Below, piece after piece: positions 49,101 to 63,093 of a stretch of DNA of 64,000 nt (the stretch's first letter is position 1; every line of letters begins with the position of its first letter). This stretch comes from Dillenia suffruticosa (taxonomy: Eukaryota; Streptophyta; Magnoliopsida; Dilleniales; Dilleniaceae), in contig JAVTVX010000019.1 of NCBI GenBank assembly GCA_033439265.1, positions 19,184,039 through 19,248,038 on the forward strand. The letters are read 5' to 3'. The translations under genes and the position numbers were made by a program. The notes beneath the pieces were generated by a model. That model worked only from the letters and a program-made list of their open reading frames with translations, had not been told where the DNA came from and did not search any database.

Positions 49101-52100
49101 TCTGGGTCAAGTCCTCAATCATTTTTCACATCTTGGTTAACTCTATTTGTTGGGGTTGATTACCTCTATCTCGACTAACTATAGTTCTGAAAACAGGAAA
49201 AACCAATTTTTGTATTCAGAAAGAAGTCCAGAAAAATTTTTTTGAATTCTGGAACAAAAATGTATGAATGGCAAGAAAGAATTTTGCATGCTCTCACACC
49301 ACTTGATGTTGCAAAAGAGTTTAGGACAATTCGAACTCAACAATTAGATTTGGAATATGGTGATTATGTGATGGCTCATCAGTAGTGTGGATGGACAACA
49401 AGAATTACCATCTTTGGAAGCCAAGGGCTAAAGAGACACTACGCAAGCCTTTTTCGTCCAAGGGTCGGTGTCCTTGGTAGTTATTAGGCATTTAATTGAG
49501 TTATTTTAGTATAGGGGTATTTAGTAATTTTATGTTCTATTGGACTGGGCCTATATTTTCTGTCCGGTTAGTCTTTTGGATTTTTATTAGGGATTATTTA
49601 TGTCTTTTTTGAAGTCTTTTATCAGGTCTTTGTAGTCATTTGAGTCACTGTTGGACTACCTATTGGGATAGGTTTTCTAGTAAGCTTATAAATAGGCAAA
49701 TATAATTGGTGAATAAGAGTTTATTTTGGGTATGGAATCCTAGAGATCTAGCTGTGTGTTTCTTACCTAATTGTCTCTTTCTTGTATGCTGTGCTACGGT
49801 ACTTCGAGTTACTGTTCACAGCAACATTAACTCAATTTCCTTCTATTCTTAATTTTGTTCACAACCAATGGCCCTACTGCCACTAATTGAATCCTATTTC
49901 CCTTCTTCGGACATCTAAAACACAAAAATGTCCAAATATTTTAACCCTAATTTCACCACAAAATCTAGTAGGCAGCTTTCTCCTCGGCTGTCTTATGTCA
50001 TTATGGTTGGAACAATAGTAAATAATTAGATTTAAAGAAATCAAATAAAATTCTGCATTAAGAGGGAAAACAAAACCTCATAAGGTGACTATTATTGTCC
50101 CATCTATACTAGTTTGGATAAATCTTAATTCTAAACTTCAATTTTCTAATTATTAAAAATTTCATAATTTATTAAATAGAATAGAAACAACAATAAAAAA
50201 AGATAAACTTTCTATATAGAAACCTAAATAAAGGAGAAAACTCATAAAAAGGCTAAAAAGTGAAAACTTTCTAATTCTTTGGATGCTTCTGCTTTAGAAG
50301 TACTTTTTGGGTTAGTGGATAGAAATGGTAAATAGGGGTGTTGGAGAGAGTGAAAAAGGGGGAAGGGAGGAAGAAAGTAACTGTGTTCTGTAGACAACAC
50401 CTTCCTTATCAATCACTTTTCAATACTGTGCTTGCAGTTCCAGGCCTGATATGTGTACTTCTTTGTTGTCATTGTATGTTGAAGCAATTAAATTACAGAA
50501 AATATGCTTTTTTAAAACTAAGTTGTGAACTGATCATGGTTTTGCATTTGCTTACAACCAAATTGTGCACTTGTTCGATTTGTTTTAGGTTCTCTGACTA
50601 GTTTTAGAGCTGCATATTTGGCTTCATTCTTCTTGGTGTGTTGTGCCAACTCAACTTTGGAGTTATGTGGCATGACAATGTGTTCTATTGTGGCTGAGTG
50701 CTTCCTTTTTCATCTCGATGTTCTGCCAACTTGTGGTGTCCTGTGTTTGTTTGGGTGAAAGCCCTAGTTCAAGAAAGAAATTATTGACGATTTTTTTTTC
50801 TCTATACGGCTGTTTGTGGTTGGTGCATTCATACTGCAATTAGGGTGAGTATGAATGATGGGATAACTGTTTTGATTTTGGTGCACATTCAGATTGGAGA
50901 TATTCCTTTAAAAAATTCTTCTGTGACTATTTTAAATTTGACATAAGAAGTAGAAGATGGGAGTTCTGGTCATCTTGAGGAACAATTTTCTGAGGAAAAG
51001 AACTGATTTTCCTAAAGGGGTAGTAAAACATATTTGGATTCCATATCCTTACACTTAAGGATGGACTTAGGACTTGAGAATAGACTTGGGAAAATGTTTT
51101 GAGAATTGCTCGACTGGTTAGCACTCAGCACTTTGCTATTTACATACAACAAATAATAAATACTACTGATATTTACAACAAGAATTTAACAATTTCGTCC
51201 CAATGAGCAGTATATGGAGACTTCATGAGTTGACTAACTACACTCGTAACTAAAGAAATGTCTGGTCTAAAAAATAGTGGGGTAGTTAAGCTTTCCTACT
51301 GGTCTTCAATATCTTTCAGATCAGAATATGGTTCCCCATCCGACCTTGGTGGCAAGAAAGCATTTTTGCTGACCCAAATCCTTGTTCTCAAAATGACTGA
51401 ATAGATGTTTCTTTTAGTGGGTGACTTTTTCAAGGTCATTACCTATAGTAACTTTGTTATCAACATATGCCACCAGGAAAACACTTTGAACATGTGAGCT
51501 GTGACAATAGTAACTGGATGATTTGCTTCACTATGATTCATGCCAAAATTTTGAATACTTGTACTCAGCTTGTCAAACCAAGCTCGTGGAGACCATTTTA
51601 TACCATAAATAGAATGTTGCAGTTTCCTAATAAGTTCAGACTCCACTAAGCAACAGAGCAAGGCATTCATATAGTTTTGCTTTGTCAAGATCACCATGGA
51701 GAAAGGCATTTTTAATATCCAGTTGATATAAGTTCGCTGCCATAGGTAGAAGGAGATAAGCAATTTTGGACACATGAGAAAAGTTGTCATCATAGGAAAG
51801 GCCATAAATCTGTGTGTAATGTTTAACAACAAAGCGTGCTTTGAGATGATCAACTTGTCCATCCGGTCACATTTTACTGGCACACACGCAACACAAACCA
51901 ACAAGTGTTTTTCTTGGAGGAAGGGGAACCAACTCCTAGTCTCGTGGGGGGGGGGTTCAAGACAGTTTTTTGTTGAAGCAGATGACCACCAAATGGCGAG
52001 AGGAGAGTCCTGTTTTTTGAAGATCTGATGTTGGGAAAGGGGTGCGAACAACATGCACCAACATGAGAAGATGCACATGACGAGCAAGGAAGATTATGGT

Positions 52101-55100
52101 GATGGAACTTGGTAGGTAGGCCGGCTGCTGGTCCTCAAGATGGTTGATCTTCTCTTGTTGATTCGATGAGACGAAGATGTTGACCAAAGATGACAGTTGT
52201 GATTGGACAAAGTAAGAAGATGAAGATGCTGACAGAGGAATGTGATGACAATGCTGCAAAAATGACGAATAATTTTAAGAAAGATTAGGATACTGCTAAC
52301 CCAAGTGAGGGATCTATGAGACTGGCAGGTGCTAGATAGAATTTGCTCTGATACCAACTTAATATTGGACTTGGGACTTGAGAATTGATTCAGGAAGAGG
52401 TTTTGAGAATTGTTTGATGATTAGCACGCCGCACCTAACTATTTATATACAACAAACAATAAATACAACTGATATTTACAATATGAATTTAACAATTTCC
52501 TATAAACCTTGCCTATGATACATTAATTACTAACAGTTCAATTGGGGTATTATTTCTAACACTTACCTTGCACTGCACCCCCAAGAAAAAAAAATTAAAG
52601 AAAACCAAAGAAAAGGGGAAACAGATAAATAGCCCTTTGCATAATGCTGTAACTTTCTTGATTTGATCTTGTCACTCTTTTTGCTATTCTTTTCTTTCTA
52701 GTAAAGTTCTCAGTTGAGTTTCCTTATTTTCTATTTCACTGGTACATGTAGATTGAGCATTACAAAGCGGAGATAAAGAGACTTCAGGAATCTGAGGCCG
52801 GAAGCAAGGCATTGTCTGTTAATTATGCAGCTTTGTTAAAGGAAAAAGAGGTATTATGTTTACTATTTAATTGGTTTCTTTTCTCACAAGGAATCATTCT
52901 TTTCTTTCGGGGGTTTTCTTTTAATTTTAGCTTTTTACAACTTATTATGATCTTTTGATGCCAACACTGTGAGCTTCTCATAAATTATATTTAAGAAATT
53001 GTGATGATCTTTGATACCAGCATCATTGAGGACATACATTAAGGTTACACTTGCATCTCATGTCCTGTAACTGCTCTGAGTTGTTATTGGATTCTTGGGT
53101 TTCATCATTTCCCAAAGTCATTTTTTTCTGGTTCCATCTTAAGAATTTAAGGGAAGTGGTGTGCAATTGCAATTTTAGAATGTTAATTTGCCATGATTTG
53201 GTTAAAATTAATTTTTCGAGTTTGAAGTTGTAAAGGAGCTGGAGGAAAGGATTTTGCTGTTCTGGAAATAAAAGCACCTTTCCATGTAGGTTATCTTTCC
53301 TGAAAGTATGGATCTATGTGAACAGGAGGTTTTATGGTTCTGAGGCTCAGCTTGAGATTAATATTTGACATGTTTCAGCTTCGACTATCTTTTTATGAGT
53401 TCTATCAGTTCAGGTCAAGGACAGCTCATAAAATATGCTATTTATTAGGATATGTAGACCTTTCATCAACCAACATAGTGGCGGGGCTAAATTCTTTTCA
53501 CTGTGAGCAATTTATATAGACTCGTACACTGTCATGCATATGCACTCTAATGCATGCATCTTTATATTCATGCTAGTACCTAAGATAATACTTCAAAAAT
53601 TGAGCTTTTTTGCCATGTTGATTGGAGTTTTGAGGGGAGAGAGTTGTGTTCATAACAAACTTGTGAGTGTCAGAAAATTGAATGTTTATTTGCTATAAAT
53701 GCCTTATAAAACTTTTAGAAAGATTTTATTGGGACATTAACATAAACAATTCATTTTTATTAAATACTATGTTGGTACTTCGAGAAAATGAGGGGGGCAA
53801 GAATAAAAGTCATTTAGTGCTCAAAGAGTTAAAAAATTGAGTGGTGGCAATTGCCTCCACAAGGTTGTAGCTAGATCTCTCACCGGTGGATCCAAAAATT
53901 CTGACTGGAGTAAACTATAATATGAAGGTAACTAAATTTAATTGTTATTTTTGTTTTTAGCATTTTCAAATTGCTCCATGAGCCAAAAGGTCATTTTTAG
54001 ATATTTCAAAGTCACATGCGTTGGAGATAGGTGTCTTTTGCAGATCTTTTGGGAGTATCATATGTTGCTTGGCTGTTGGTGCTTATTTTAATATATTCTC
54101 TCTTTGGCTTTTCCTACAATATTTCAAATGTACAGATTTAGTATTTCACTTTTACCCATAATATCAGACTTGCATAAAATTGGCCACACAAAGTTTTAGT
54201 TCAATAACAATTACACTTCAATTATCTTTGGTGCCATTTGGAAACAAGCTCTTTTGTTGTAGAGGTTGTCTTCAACAGCTAAAAGTTACTAGCCTATTGG
54301 CCATTTTATAGCCATTTCTTGAGAAATGTTTATGTCCACTTGAAAAATGCTATGTTTCTAGCTAAACATTTTAGTTGGAAAATATTACAAACAAGATTGG
54401 GGGACATAAAGGAATTAAGTCCAAATGGGCCTTCGTTGGTGTATTTATTTAAAAACGTGTTTTTTTTTTTATTTAGCATTTTTAATTATTAAGCGAAGAG
54501 AACGTCAAATAGTTCTAATTAAATACACCTTTGAAATTCACTAAATAATAGTCCTCTCCTAATTAAAATTGGATACCACTTACGAGTTAATCAATGTGCA
54601 AATCTTACTTGTACATACAAGTGCTTTTATGTGCAAAACATATGCATAAAAGCTATTGTATACCTATGAAGCACAAACGAATGCTAGATATGATGCGACA
54701 TGACAAAAGATATAAAAATTTTATATTGTTTTGTGACAACTGTGTGCATAGGATGTGTTCAAAACATTGACACACTCATTAGTAGAAGTGAGCATGTAAC
54801 ATATCTAATCTGTACATGGTCAAATATTTGTTTCTAATGTGCGCACAATGTATGTCCATATGAAAGAAAATGAACATAGTCATTTAACTGTTCACCTATT
54901 TTATATTTCTTTGTGTACATTATCTATAAGTGCCACCACAAAAGTTTTTAGAAATTTCCGAGTGTTGCACAAATAATTTTTTTTTTCAATTTGAAAGTTT
55001 ATGGACGCAAGTCCCAATTAATTAATAAATGAGTGCAAATTTATAATTTCAAAAGGTAATTTAATATCTTTCTGAAAATTGAGTTCAGTCAATTTGCTGC

Positions 55101-58100
55101 CACATGACCCTATGTGCATCTGTCTTTGATATAAGGCCAATTCGGGTATCACCTTTTCTTAGAAAATGGGGCTTTTAGTTTAAAGGTGAGGTTGATAATT
55201 GCTATAATGGGGGGGGGGGGGGGCTCACCCAGTGCACAAAGTGCTCCCCAGCTTAGTGTGGGGGTAGGGGGAGGGTGGGCGTATATGTACGCAGCCTTCC
55301 CCTTGCATTTATTGCTATATATATAATTCTTGAGATCCCACGTGAATTAAATGGAGAATAGCTTCTTTAGAAGCATGCACTTTTGATTTCTTGGTCTCAG
55401 ACTTGCATTATTAGTTTTGGAAGATTACTTTGATCCGGATATGGAAAACGTTCTTTTGTTTTCTATGCATGCTAAGTTTTTGTTTGAAGAACTTGCAATA
55501 GTTTTGTTTTTGTGTTTGAATGCAAAATTAGATATATGGCCATATCGTATGTTTTTTATGATGGAAATTTTGTCAGAGATATGCTGTGGCCTTGCCACTC
55601 AGAATTTCCCGTTCTCTATTTTTATGTTTTGATGAGTGTGTTGAGCACATTTTATGTAATACTCGTATCCTGTCTGTGCTCCTGACATCCTGCTAATATA
55701 GTTCCTTTACCATCGACAGGGCAAGGTGAATTATTTTGTGAACTGGTATTGGAGATTCTCATTTATTTCTGGATTTTGATGTTTTCTTTTATCCTTCAAG
55801 GTTTTCTCTTCTTTATATATAGTGATTTTGTATGCTTAATTGTGTGAACCACATCCACTAGCCCTCCCCCCCCCCCCCCCCCCAAAAAAAAAAAGAATTT
55901 TAGTTTAATAGATATAGGTGATGCCATTCTCTAGATGTTTGCTAATTTAATACCTCTTGTTTTCCATTCGACAGGATCAGCTCTCAAGATTATTCCTAGA
56001 AAATAGCTCATTGAAACAGAATCTGAATGCAGCAAATGCCATGCTGAGCACAACCAAGAATGAAAGTCCCAGAACATCAACATCTGGGCCCAATGTCCCA
56101 AAGGTACCACATAAGTTTTTAGTTGATTTCATGTTGCTGACGCTAAATCTATACTATTATATTAGGAGAACTTGGGATCCTCGTGTGGTGAGGTCCAGTC
56201 ACATTTTTAACTTGAAACCTCTCCTTAAAATTTGTTTTTTGTGGAGTTTAAATTTACATTTAATCATTATCAAAGGCAATAAGACATTTATGCAATTTAA
56301 TTTAGTGAATGCAACATTGAAGGCTATCTATTTTTCTTCTTTTAGTTTCTCAAACTCTCATTAGCATCTTTGAGTCTTAAACCTGTCTCAAAGCCATATA
56401 ATATTATGTTTTGACAACTAACTTTGTGCCATAGCTTTCTCCATATACCATAAATGTGAGAAATTTCAAACATGTTAGCCACCTGAATGCTCAATCAGCT
56501 AGAAGGGACTTTGGGGGAAGGGAAAGGCTGAGGTTGACAAATTTGTTATCATTTTTTCTGGGATTGACAGTTGCAATGTGGTTGCAAATGTAATACCGTC
56601 CTTGTTAGCCATGATGCAACCAAAGTGTCCTTGTGATTGAACAATTGTTTTTGACTGAAACCACTTAAAAAAAAATTATTGATACATGTGATTCAAGATT
56701 ATGGAAGTGTTAATACATTTCAGGAGCTTTATCAATTCCATCCAGACATATACAATTCATATGCTTTAGAATGTGTTGCTGATTTTAATTGGATTTATTC
56801 ATTTTTGTTAAGTTAAATGGTTCTAAAGTTTTTATCCCCAATAAATTATCATTTTGCTTGGCTGGCACAAAAAGATTTTAGTATATTGATAATCATACAA
56901 AAAATTAAAGTTTTATGTTATATAAGTTTTAGGACAATGCAGATTTTTTGTATTAAATATGTTTCAGGATGAAAAGAAGGGGGTTGGGGCCTAAAAAAGT
57001 TAGGAGGATCCCTTTTTCATTCTTAAATAGCTTTTGACAGAGAGAGATAAACTGAAACCTGCTGGGGGGGGGCGCGGGGTGTTTGGTTTCTAAAAGTTAA
57101 ATTAGGCAATTGGGCGTTAAATATACAAAATCTGGTTTTCTATTCTTGTTTATGTGCAGGGGAGTGGTGAGCTATCACATAGTCGCAATTATAAAGTTAC
57201 AAATCAGGGAAAGATCCGTTCAACTGGAAACCAAATACACAATGGTGTTGTCTCTAAACAGGATGGACTTAGCAATGGGATAGCACATGTGAATCAATCT
57301 GATGTTGCACAGGGTGGAATACAAGTAAATTATGAAAAGGTATTGGATTTGTATTCTATTAATGAGCTTTGTTGACTAATGTGAACCACTTCTTCTGTAG
57401 CTTATGTCTTTTGATTATTTCTTTCATTATCTTGAACTCTTTTTTTGAGTAGTTTTCATATTAGTAGTATACTAAATGATTTTTGACTTGGAAACTACAT
57501 CTATATGTGGGAGAAAGCACCTAATCTATGTTCTCTTGTATTCCTGTACCTTCTTGAATAATTTTATGTTTATGAACTCTTTTATTTGTTTAGCCGTGGT
57601 AATCTTGATAGCATATCTATTGTTGGTGGCATATGTAACTGGTTTTTGAGTTGAGCTGTGCCTGTAACTGTTTATATGACAAACCCGTTCCATCATCTCA
57701 TGTGATAATCCAAATACCTTCGTGAACAATTCTATATCTATGTACTCTTTGTTTTTTTGGTTTAGCCATTGTAAGCTTGAGACCAGATCTATGAATTCCT
57801 TCTAGGAGCTTGCTGCTTTGTCAGAAGAAAATGGTAGGTCCAAGGCTGCTTTACAAGCTACTCATGAGGCACAGCTAAAGGAGTTAAGGATGGAACTTAA
57901 TAAGGAACGTGAGCAATTGGCAACTGTGCAATTGAAACTACAAGGTATCTTTTTGCAAATTGAAGGTCCAAATGTCATGGTCTTCTTTTTCATATTTGAT
58001 CATGTCAAGCTAATTCTTTCTTCTTTTCACAGAGGAATATAAGTTCAAAGGAGTTCTTCAAGAGGAGCTGAATTCATTAAAAATGGACAGGGACAAAGTA

Positions 58101-61100
58101 AGCAATAAATCATGGTTATGGGATTGTGCAATATTTATACTGTGAACATTTTTCTAGCTATGCAGATCAGATGATATGGCCTTTTAGTTTGTTTTGATCT
58201 TGGTAGGTTTGTAATAAGTGGTGCTGGTAAGGAAGCAGCATTTGCATTATTTGCTCTATTATAATCATTAGAGATGCAAGAATATCAGAGTTGCTCCCGC
58301 TAGTAGCTTCTCGTGACACTTGATTCCTTGTGTAATTATTCCTGTTTGGAGATGTAAGATGAACCTAAACATTGAAAAGCTTCAAATTTGGAAGGTAATG
58401 ATGACAAAATGTCTAGCTGCCTAAGTAGAAGATCATTATGAAACTGAACATTCCTTGTCTTTTAGGATGCCTTATTTTCCCTGTTGAGTATTCACTATTT
58501 TCTAATCCAGTGAAGTCATAAAAGAAAAGAAAAGAAAAACTTGACTCTCCTTGATGTTTGACTTGGGTACCCCCTGTGGCATGCTGGGGGTTTTGGGGGG
58601 GGGGTGGAACTGATTCCTTAAAAGTGCTTGCTAATTTTTGCAAGATATGAGCTCTTTTATATCCTTCATTTTTTTTGCATTATTTTTATTTGAATTAAAC
58701 ATATGTTGATGTGAAAGTGTATGCACCCTAGGAACCTGATTGCATGTCGCAATATCATCTTTTGCGCATAACTTCATGTGTCAGGTTCTATAGTTTTGCT
58801 ATTTGCACGCAAATTTATAGTCTCTTGTTTTCTCTTATGTTCTGCTGCCAGTAACTGGGCTGAGCATGATACCTGTGTTTCTAATCTCTCGGGTGTGACA
58901 TTTCTTTCTTTGTGGGCAGACCTCCACAGAAGTGAAGAAACTATATGGTGAACTGGATGAGAAAAAATCAGAAGTTAGAAGATTGCAGATGGAATTGAGA
59001 AGAAGGGAGGATGAAGATGCTGCTGATACAGAAAAGAATCTAAAGCTAGTAATTGAAACTTTAGAGAAGGAGAATTCTGGTCTTAAGGTTGAATTTTTGC
59101 GGATTTGTGCATATTTTTATTGACTGAGAATGTGCAGATCAGATATTGCTCAATATTTATCAATGCATCTTCAGAGATATTGTATGTCTTTTTTGTAGAT
59201 GAAGATGGAGGAACTTGATGCTTCCTTGGGAAGAGGCAAGGCTTTAACCAAGGGGTCTTCTCTAGATGCATCAGGAGTCTTAGATGTGCGTACAAGTAGC
59301 CTCTGTGAGGTTGCCCTCCTTTAGCTTCAAATTCATGAGAATGTTCGTTTGCTGTCTCTATCTCTGTCTTTCCACATGCATTTACATTAAAGATGCCAAA
59401 GGATGCCCCCCAGGCATAACAAAGATCTGTAAAAAGGGAAAACTTTATAGAAACTAAGATATCAGTAACCAAGCACTTGAAAACTCATGATGCGGACTTT
59501 GAAAGCCCGTCTTTTCTTCTCTATCTTGTTGCCCTTTTCTTCCCTACTTTCAGAGGACTAGAAGGCCCAGCTATATGATTGTTATTACCCTCCTGCACGT
59601 CATCTAAATGATAGTTGGTGACATTTATGTGCCTTCTTGGTGCTTTACCACTTTTCTCCCAGTCATTTGATGTCTATCTTTATGCAGAAGGAAGATGCAC
59701 CAAGATCATTTCCTGAGAAGGAAGAAACGGAGCTACGCCTGCAAAAATTGGAAAAAGATATGAAGGAAGCATGCAGACAGAGAGACAAAGCATTGCAAGA
59801 ACTGAACCGTCTGAAGCAGCATCTGCTAGAAAAGGTTTGGCACCCATAGACTCTGCGTGACATGAATGGAATCAAGGGTGGTTGAGAAACTCCCTTTTCT
59901 TTACAGGTCCTCAAACCACTCAAAGCAGCCCTTATTTTTATATTTATATAAATATATCTCTGTGTGCGTCTTTTTTTTGGGGGTGGGTTTTGGAGAGCAC
60001 AGCCTCTGTCTCAAGACTGCTGGAGTTATTACCAAACTGTGGTCATCTACTTTGCAATTTCTTTTTTTCCTTCTTCTTCTCCCTCTTCTCCTATATATAT
60101 ATACACATGAGAGGGGGGGGGGGGGGGAGGGAGTTGGGGGAAAAAAATAAAATAAAAGAACGGTCCTATCTCTGTTAATGTCTTTAAGAGTAAGCTGTTT
60201 TAAAGCCGCTGTTGCCACACTGCAAGAGTTATTTGAGGGGAAAGAAAGAAGTGTGGTGGCTCCTATATATATTTAGGTGATATAGAATTTGCAGGGCATG
60301 TGAAAGCCTGTCTAAATGTTTGAATCTTTTTGCACAGGCCAAAAGTTGGGGGGGGGGGGGAGGAACATTACTGTGGCATGAGTTAATTGGTCATATCTAG
60401 GTTGTTTGCTCACACCTTCTCAGTCCTTTTCTATCGAATTGCTTTTCCTATATTAAGGAAAAAAAAAATAATCGGTTATGCTTTGGTGTGGGTCCTCTTT
60501 TGGCACAACTGATACCTTGTTTGCCCAAAACAACGGTTTTGTACCAACATCCTTAGTCCAAAATAAAGGGGCTTGTTTTGTGCCGTTGAAACAAAAGGGT
60601 TGTGCTCTGTTCTAAAGAAGACTTGTTTCGTACAATTTTTGTACCCTTTCTTTTGGACCGTGGTCCAAAATCTGATCTAGACTTTGTGCCAAAATGCTGC
60701 TGCTCTTTTTTCCCCCCATATCTGTGCTGTTAGTGTCCCACCTACATAGAAGTTTCCTAAGTTTGGGTGGTTGAGTATATGAGTCCTGTGCTGATAATCT
60801 TTCCTTACTTCACATCTTCTTGTTTCTTTAATTGAGTTCACATTCCCTTTAGTAGAAAAGGAAGCAGATAGAAACAGATTCCATGTTTTTCTTCTTTTTA
60901 AATTTCTTTTCTTCTTTGGTGTATTTCACTCAAAGATGACAAAGTGAGCTTTAGACCACTTGAATATTTTTAATTCTGTCACAAACAATTAAAACTGGAG
61001 ACGGAGTTAATTTGTACTTATTTAGTGAGAAACCAAATGACTTGGTTTATTTTTGTCAAAATCAATTATTAACATTCAAAGGATCCTAATGCCTTATCTA

Positions 61101-61733
61101 AGTTTTCTTCCTTAGCATCCTCACTATGCGCAATCTGTTTTTGCTGGTTGATGATGAATCTTTTGGTTACAGAAGCATTGCAGTTATTTGTAAAGAAGAA
61201 ATAGTTTATGTTATGCTTTATGTTGAAAATTTCCAGGGTCCAAATTGAAGATAATTGGTTTTATGACATCGTGTTCAGGAATCTGAAGAGGCAGAGAAAA
61301 TGGATGAGGACGGTAGAGTTATTGAGGAATTGCAAAAGACCACAGAATATCAAAAAGCAAAAATAGTGGAGCTGGAGTTGGCTCTTAACCTGGCAATTGC
61401 AACTCGAAAGGAGGTTGAGATGAACAACAACAGCGAAATTCATAAATCCAGGGAAATCATTAATGATCTAAATAAAAAACTTTCTGATTGCATCAGCACC
61501 ATTGATGCAAAAAATGTTGAACTTCTAAATCTTCAAACTGCTCTTGGGCAGTACTATGCTGAATTTGAAGCTAAGGTAAATTTTGCAAACAAGTAAAAAT
61601 TCATGATCTTGAAATTTTTGGTCTTCACTCTAGGGTGCTTACACCAGTTTGGCCTATGATTGCATAGGAACGTTTAGAAGGTGATTTGGCTCAGGCAAGA
61701 GAAGAATCAACTAAACTTTCTGGCCTTCTGAAG
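46149..61733 (+). CDS. Golgin candidate 3/4 (GRIP-related ARF-binding golgin), 3' end outside window
   Basis: A coiled-coil Golgi tether. Eleven coding exons are visible: 46149-46382, 52752-52850, 55975-56103, 57160-57339, 57806-57944, 58033-58097, 58920-59087, 59199-59285, 59688-59834, 61279-61575 and 61668-61733. All have GT-AG borders, phase 0 except exons 5/6 (phase 1), totalling about 537 residues. The start MMWSSIANLKENLNRIALDVHD and the following acidic, serine-rich segment match Arabidopsis GC3/GC4 (either of the first two Mets may be used). Exon 2, HYKAEIKRLQESE...VNYAALLKEKE, is especially diagnostic. From exon 5 on the protein is heptad-rich coiled coil. The C-terminal GRAB domain that binds ARF GTPase, roughly 190 residues in relatives, is not found before 64000, so the gene continues rightward. 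Intron 1 (6.4 kb) and intron 2 (3.1 kb) are enlarged, intron 1 by retroelements. Confidence 0.9.
47983..50292 (-). mobile_element. Small LTR retroelement in golgin intron 1 (TRIM/LARD-like)
   Basis: Direct repeats at 47983-48314 (332 bp) and 49308-50292 (about 348 bp after removing a nested insertion) are aligned end to end. On the minus strand both carry a TATAAATAG-type or related box. The right copy is followed by TGGTGTGAGAGC (about 49287-49298), resembling a tRNA-Met primer site, and the left copy is preceded by a polypurine tract AGGGGAGAAGA. The interior (about 990 bp) has no recognisable gag-pol, so the element is non-autonomous. Confidence 0.7.
49369..50000 (+). mobile_element. Nested solo LTR, 632 bp, target duplication TTATG
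   Basis: Starts TGATGGCTCATC and ends CTTATGTCA (TG...CA). It is flanked by TTATG at 49364-49368 and 50001-50005. It interrupts the right LTR of the older element at a site that is continuous in the left LTR. A TTATAAATAG box lies near 49686. No internal region accompanies it, which indicates LTR-LTR recombination. The orientation is taken from the TATA box. Confidence 0.8.
51062..52494 (-). mobile_element. Copia deletion derivative in golgin intron 1
   Basis: LTRs of about 130 bp (51062-51191 and 52366-52494) flank 1.17 kb of interior. On the minus strand the 5' LTR (right) is followed by an exact primer site TGGTATCAGAGC (52345-52356). The interior keeps only part of a copia reverse transcriptase. 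The LTRs are diverged by scattered substitutions. No convincing target duplication was found. Confidence 0.8.
51230..52090 (-). pseudogene. Copia reverse transcriptase remnant
   Basis: Minus-strand reading across frames gives YQLDIKNAFLHGDLD, YGIKWSPRAWFDKLS, VFLVAYVDN (a degenerate relative of the YVDD site) and FENKDLGQQKCFLA, the ordered blocks of copia reverse transcriptase. Stops and frameshifts are frequent and the 214-codon open frame at 51443-52087 is mostly off-frame. Confidence 0.75.
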
Positions 61734-62538
61734 GTACAATTTTCAAATCCTGCGCCTGCATATTCTTGCTGCTTTATCTTTCACTTTCTAGAATACCCCT
61801 TTTACCAACTGCATGCAGTCATGAATGGAATGTGCATGCCTTCATGGCATGTAAATTTATTCAAAATATGGTTTTAGAGATAGAAACGAGATGTGGCCGT
61901 TTCATGGTTATGGTTGTGAAAGCCCTATTGCCTTTCTTGCTTCTTGCTTGCAGTCTAGGTAATGAAGGTGCTATGCTAGTACTAACCCCTTGTCAGAATA
62001 ATCTGTGTAGAATGGTATCACACTGGTTTCCCTTGCACCTGAACCAGTTCAGAAGCAATTCAAAATGCTTGATCTGATCATTTGATATCTTATATTGCTA
62101 TTATAGATCAATGTTAATCAAACACCAGTTGGTAGGGGTCAGAGGTGCTAGCCTAGACAAAGTAGTCTTGCTTGATGTCCAAAGCATTTTGCTTTTCCTT
62201 GATTTCCCAAGGTTCCGGGCATCTAGAATATGTTTTGACAGTGCTAGGCCATAGTTTCAGTTTATAGTTTTTACTTTTTCCCCCCTTCAATGTGGGTGAC
62301 TATTGCATCACTAAATATTCATCTCATCTTTAATATGATCTTCCCTTTTCTACCCTTGAGCAATTCACTTTCAGTTGAAGGTTCATTGATGGATCTGTAA
62401 CCAGCTTTAAATAAGTATTTCAGGCCTCTTTGGCCCCTGCTGTAGGAGAGGAATAATCTTTTACTTTCTCTTTATGCTATTTATGTAGATTCAGGTACTT
62501 CTCGGTTATGTTTGTATATTATACCATGGTTGGTATTG

Positions 62539-63004
62539 CCCATGGTGCTTCTTTTTATTTTGGAATAACACTAAGGTCCTGTATTTTGCTGTTTTACATT
62601 TGAGTACCTATAGTAATCTTTCTGTAATGTAGGACCACAGCCTTTTTTTTTTTTAATAATCAATGGACTTTGTCAATGGGACTAATGGAAAGTGTGACTA
62701 TGTGTTCCCTTTTTCCCCACAACATGGAGTTGAGCTATTGCTGATGTAGCAGTTTTAACCTCATATAACCCATGGTGCTTCTTTTTATTTTGGGATAACA
62801 CTGAGGACCTGTATTTTGCTGTTTTACATTTGAGTACCTATAGTAATCTTTCTGTAATGTAGGACCACAGCCTCTGTTTTTTTTCTTTTAATAAATCAGT
62901 GGACTCTGTCAATGGGACTAATGGAAAGTTTGCCTGTGTTCCCTTTTTCCCCACAACATGGAGTTGAGCTATTTCTGATGTAGCAGTTTTAACCTCATAT
63001 AACC
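62539..63004 (+). repeat. 230-bp tandem duplication
   Basis: The units starting 62539 and 62769 ('cccatggtgcttctttttattttgg...') are closely similar to their ends ('taacctcatataaccc'), differing mainly by short indels in the poly-T segment. Confidence 0.9.
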
Positions 63005-63093
63005 CAATGAAGATTCTCTGTCAATGTGACATTATTTTATCGAGCCGAGACTATTCCTACAGAGTCTAAGCACTTTGTAGAGCCCATGCATCA

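Noticed and set aside
51443-52087. 214-codon minus-strand open frame as a gene
   Set aside because: It overlaps copia reverse transcriptase blocks in other frames between two LTRs; it is part of a dead retroelement.
59866-60218. Three overlapping frames near the G-run in golgin intron 9
   Set aside because: Low-complexity intronic sequence (poly-pyrimidine, poly-G); the golgin exons on both sides splice past it in frame.
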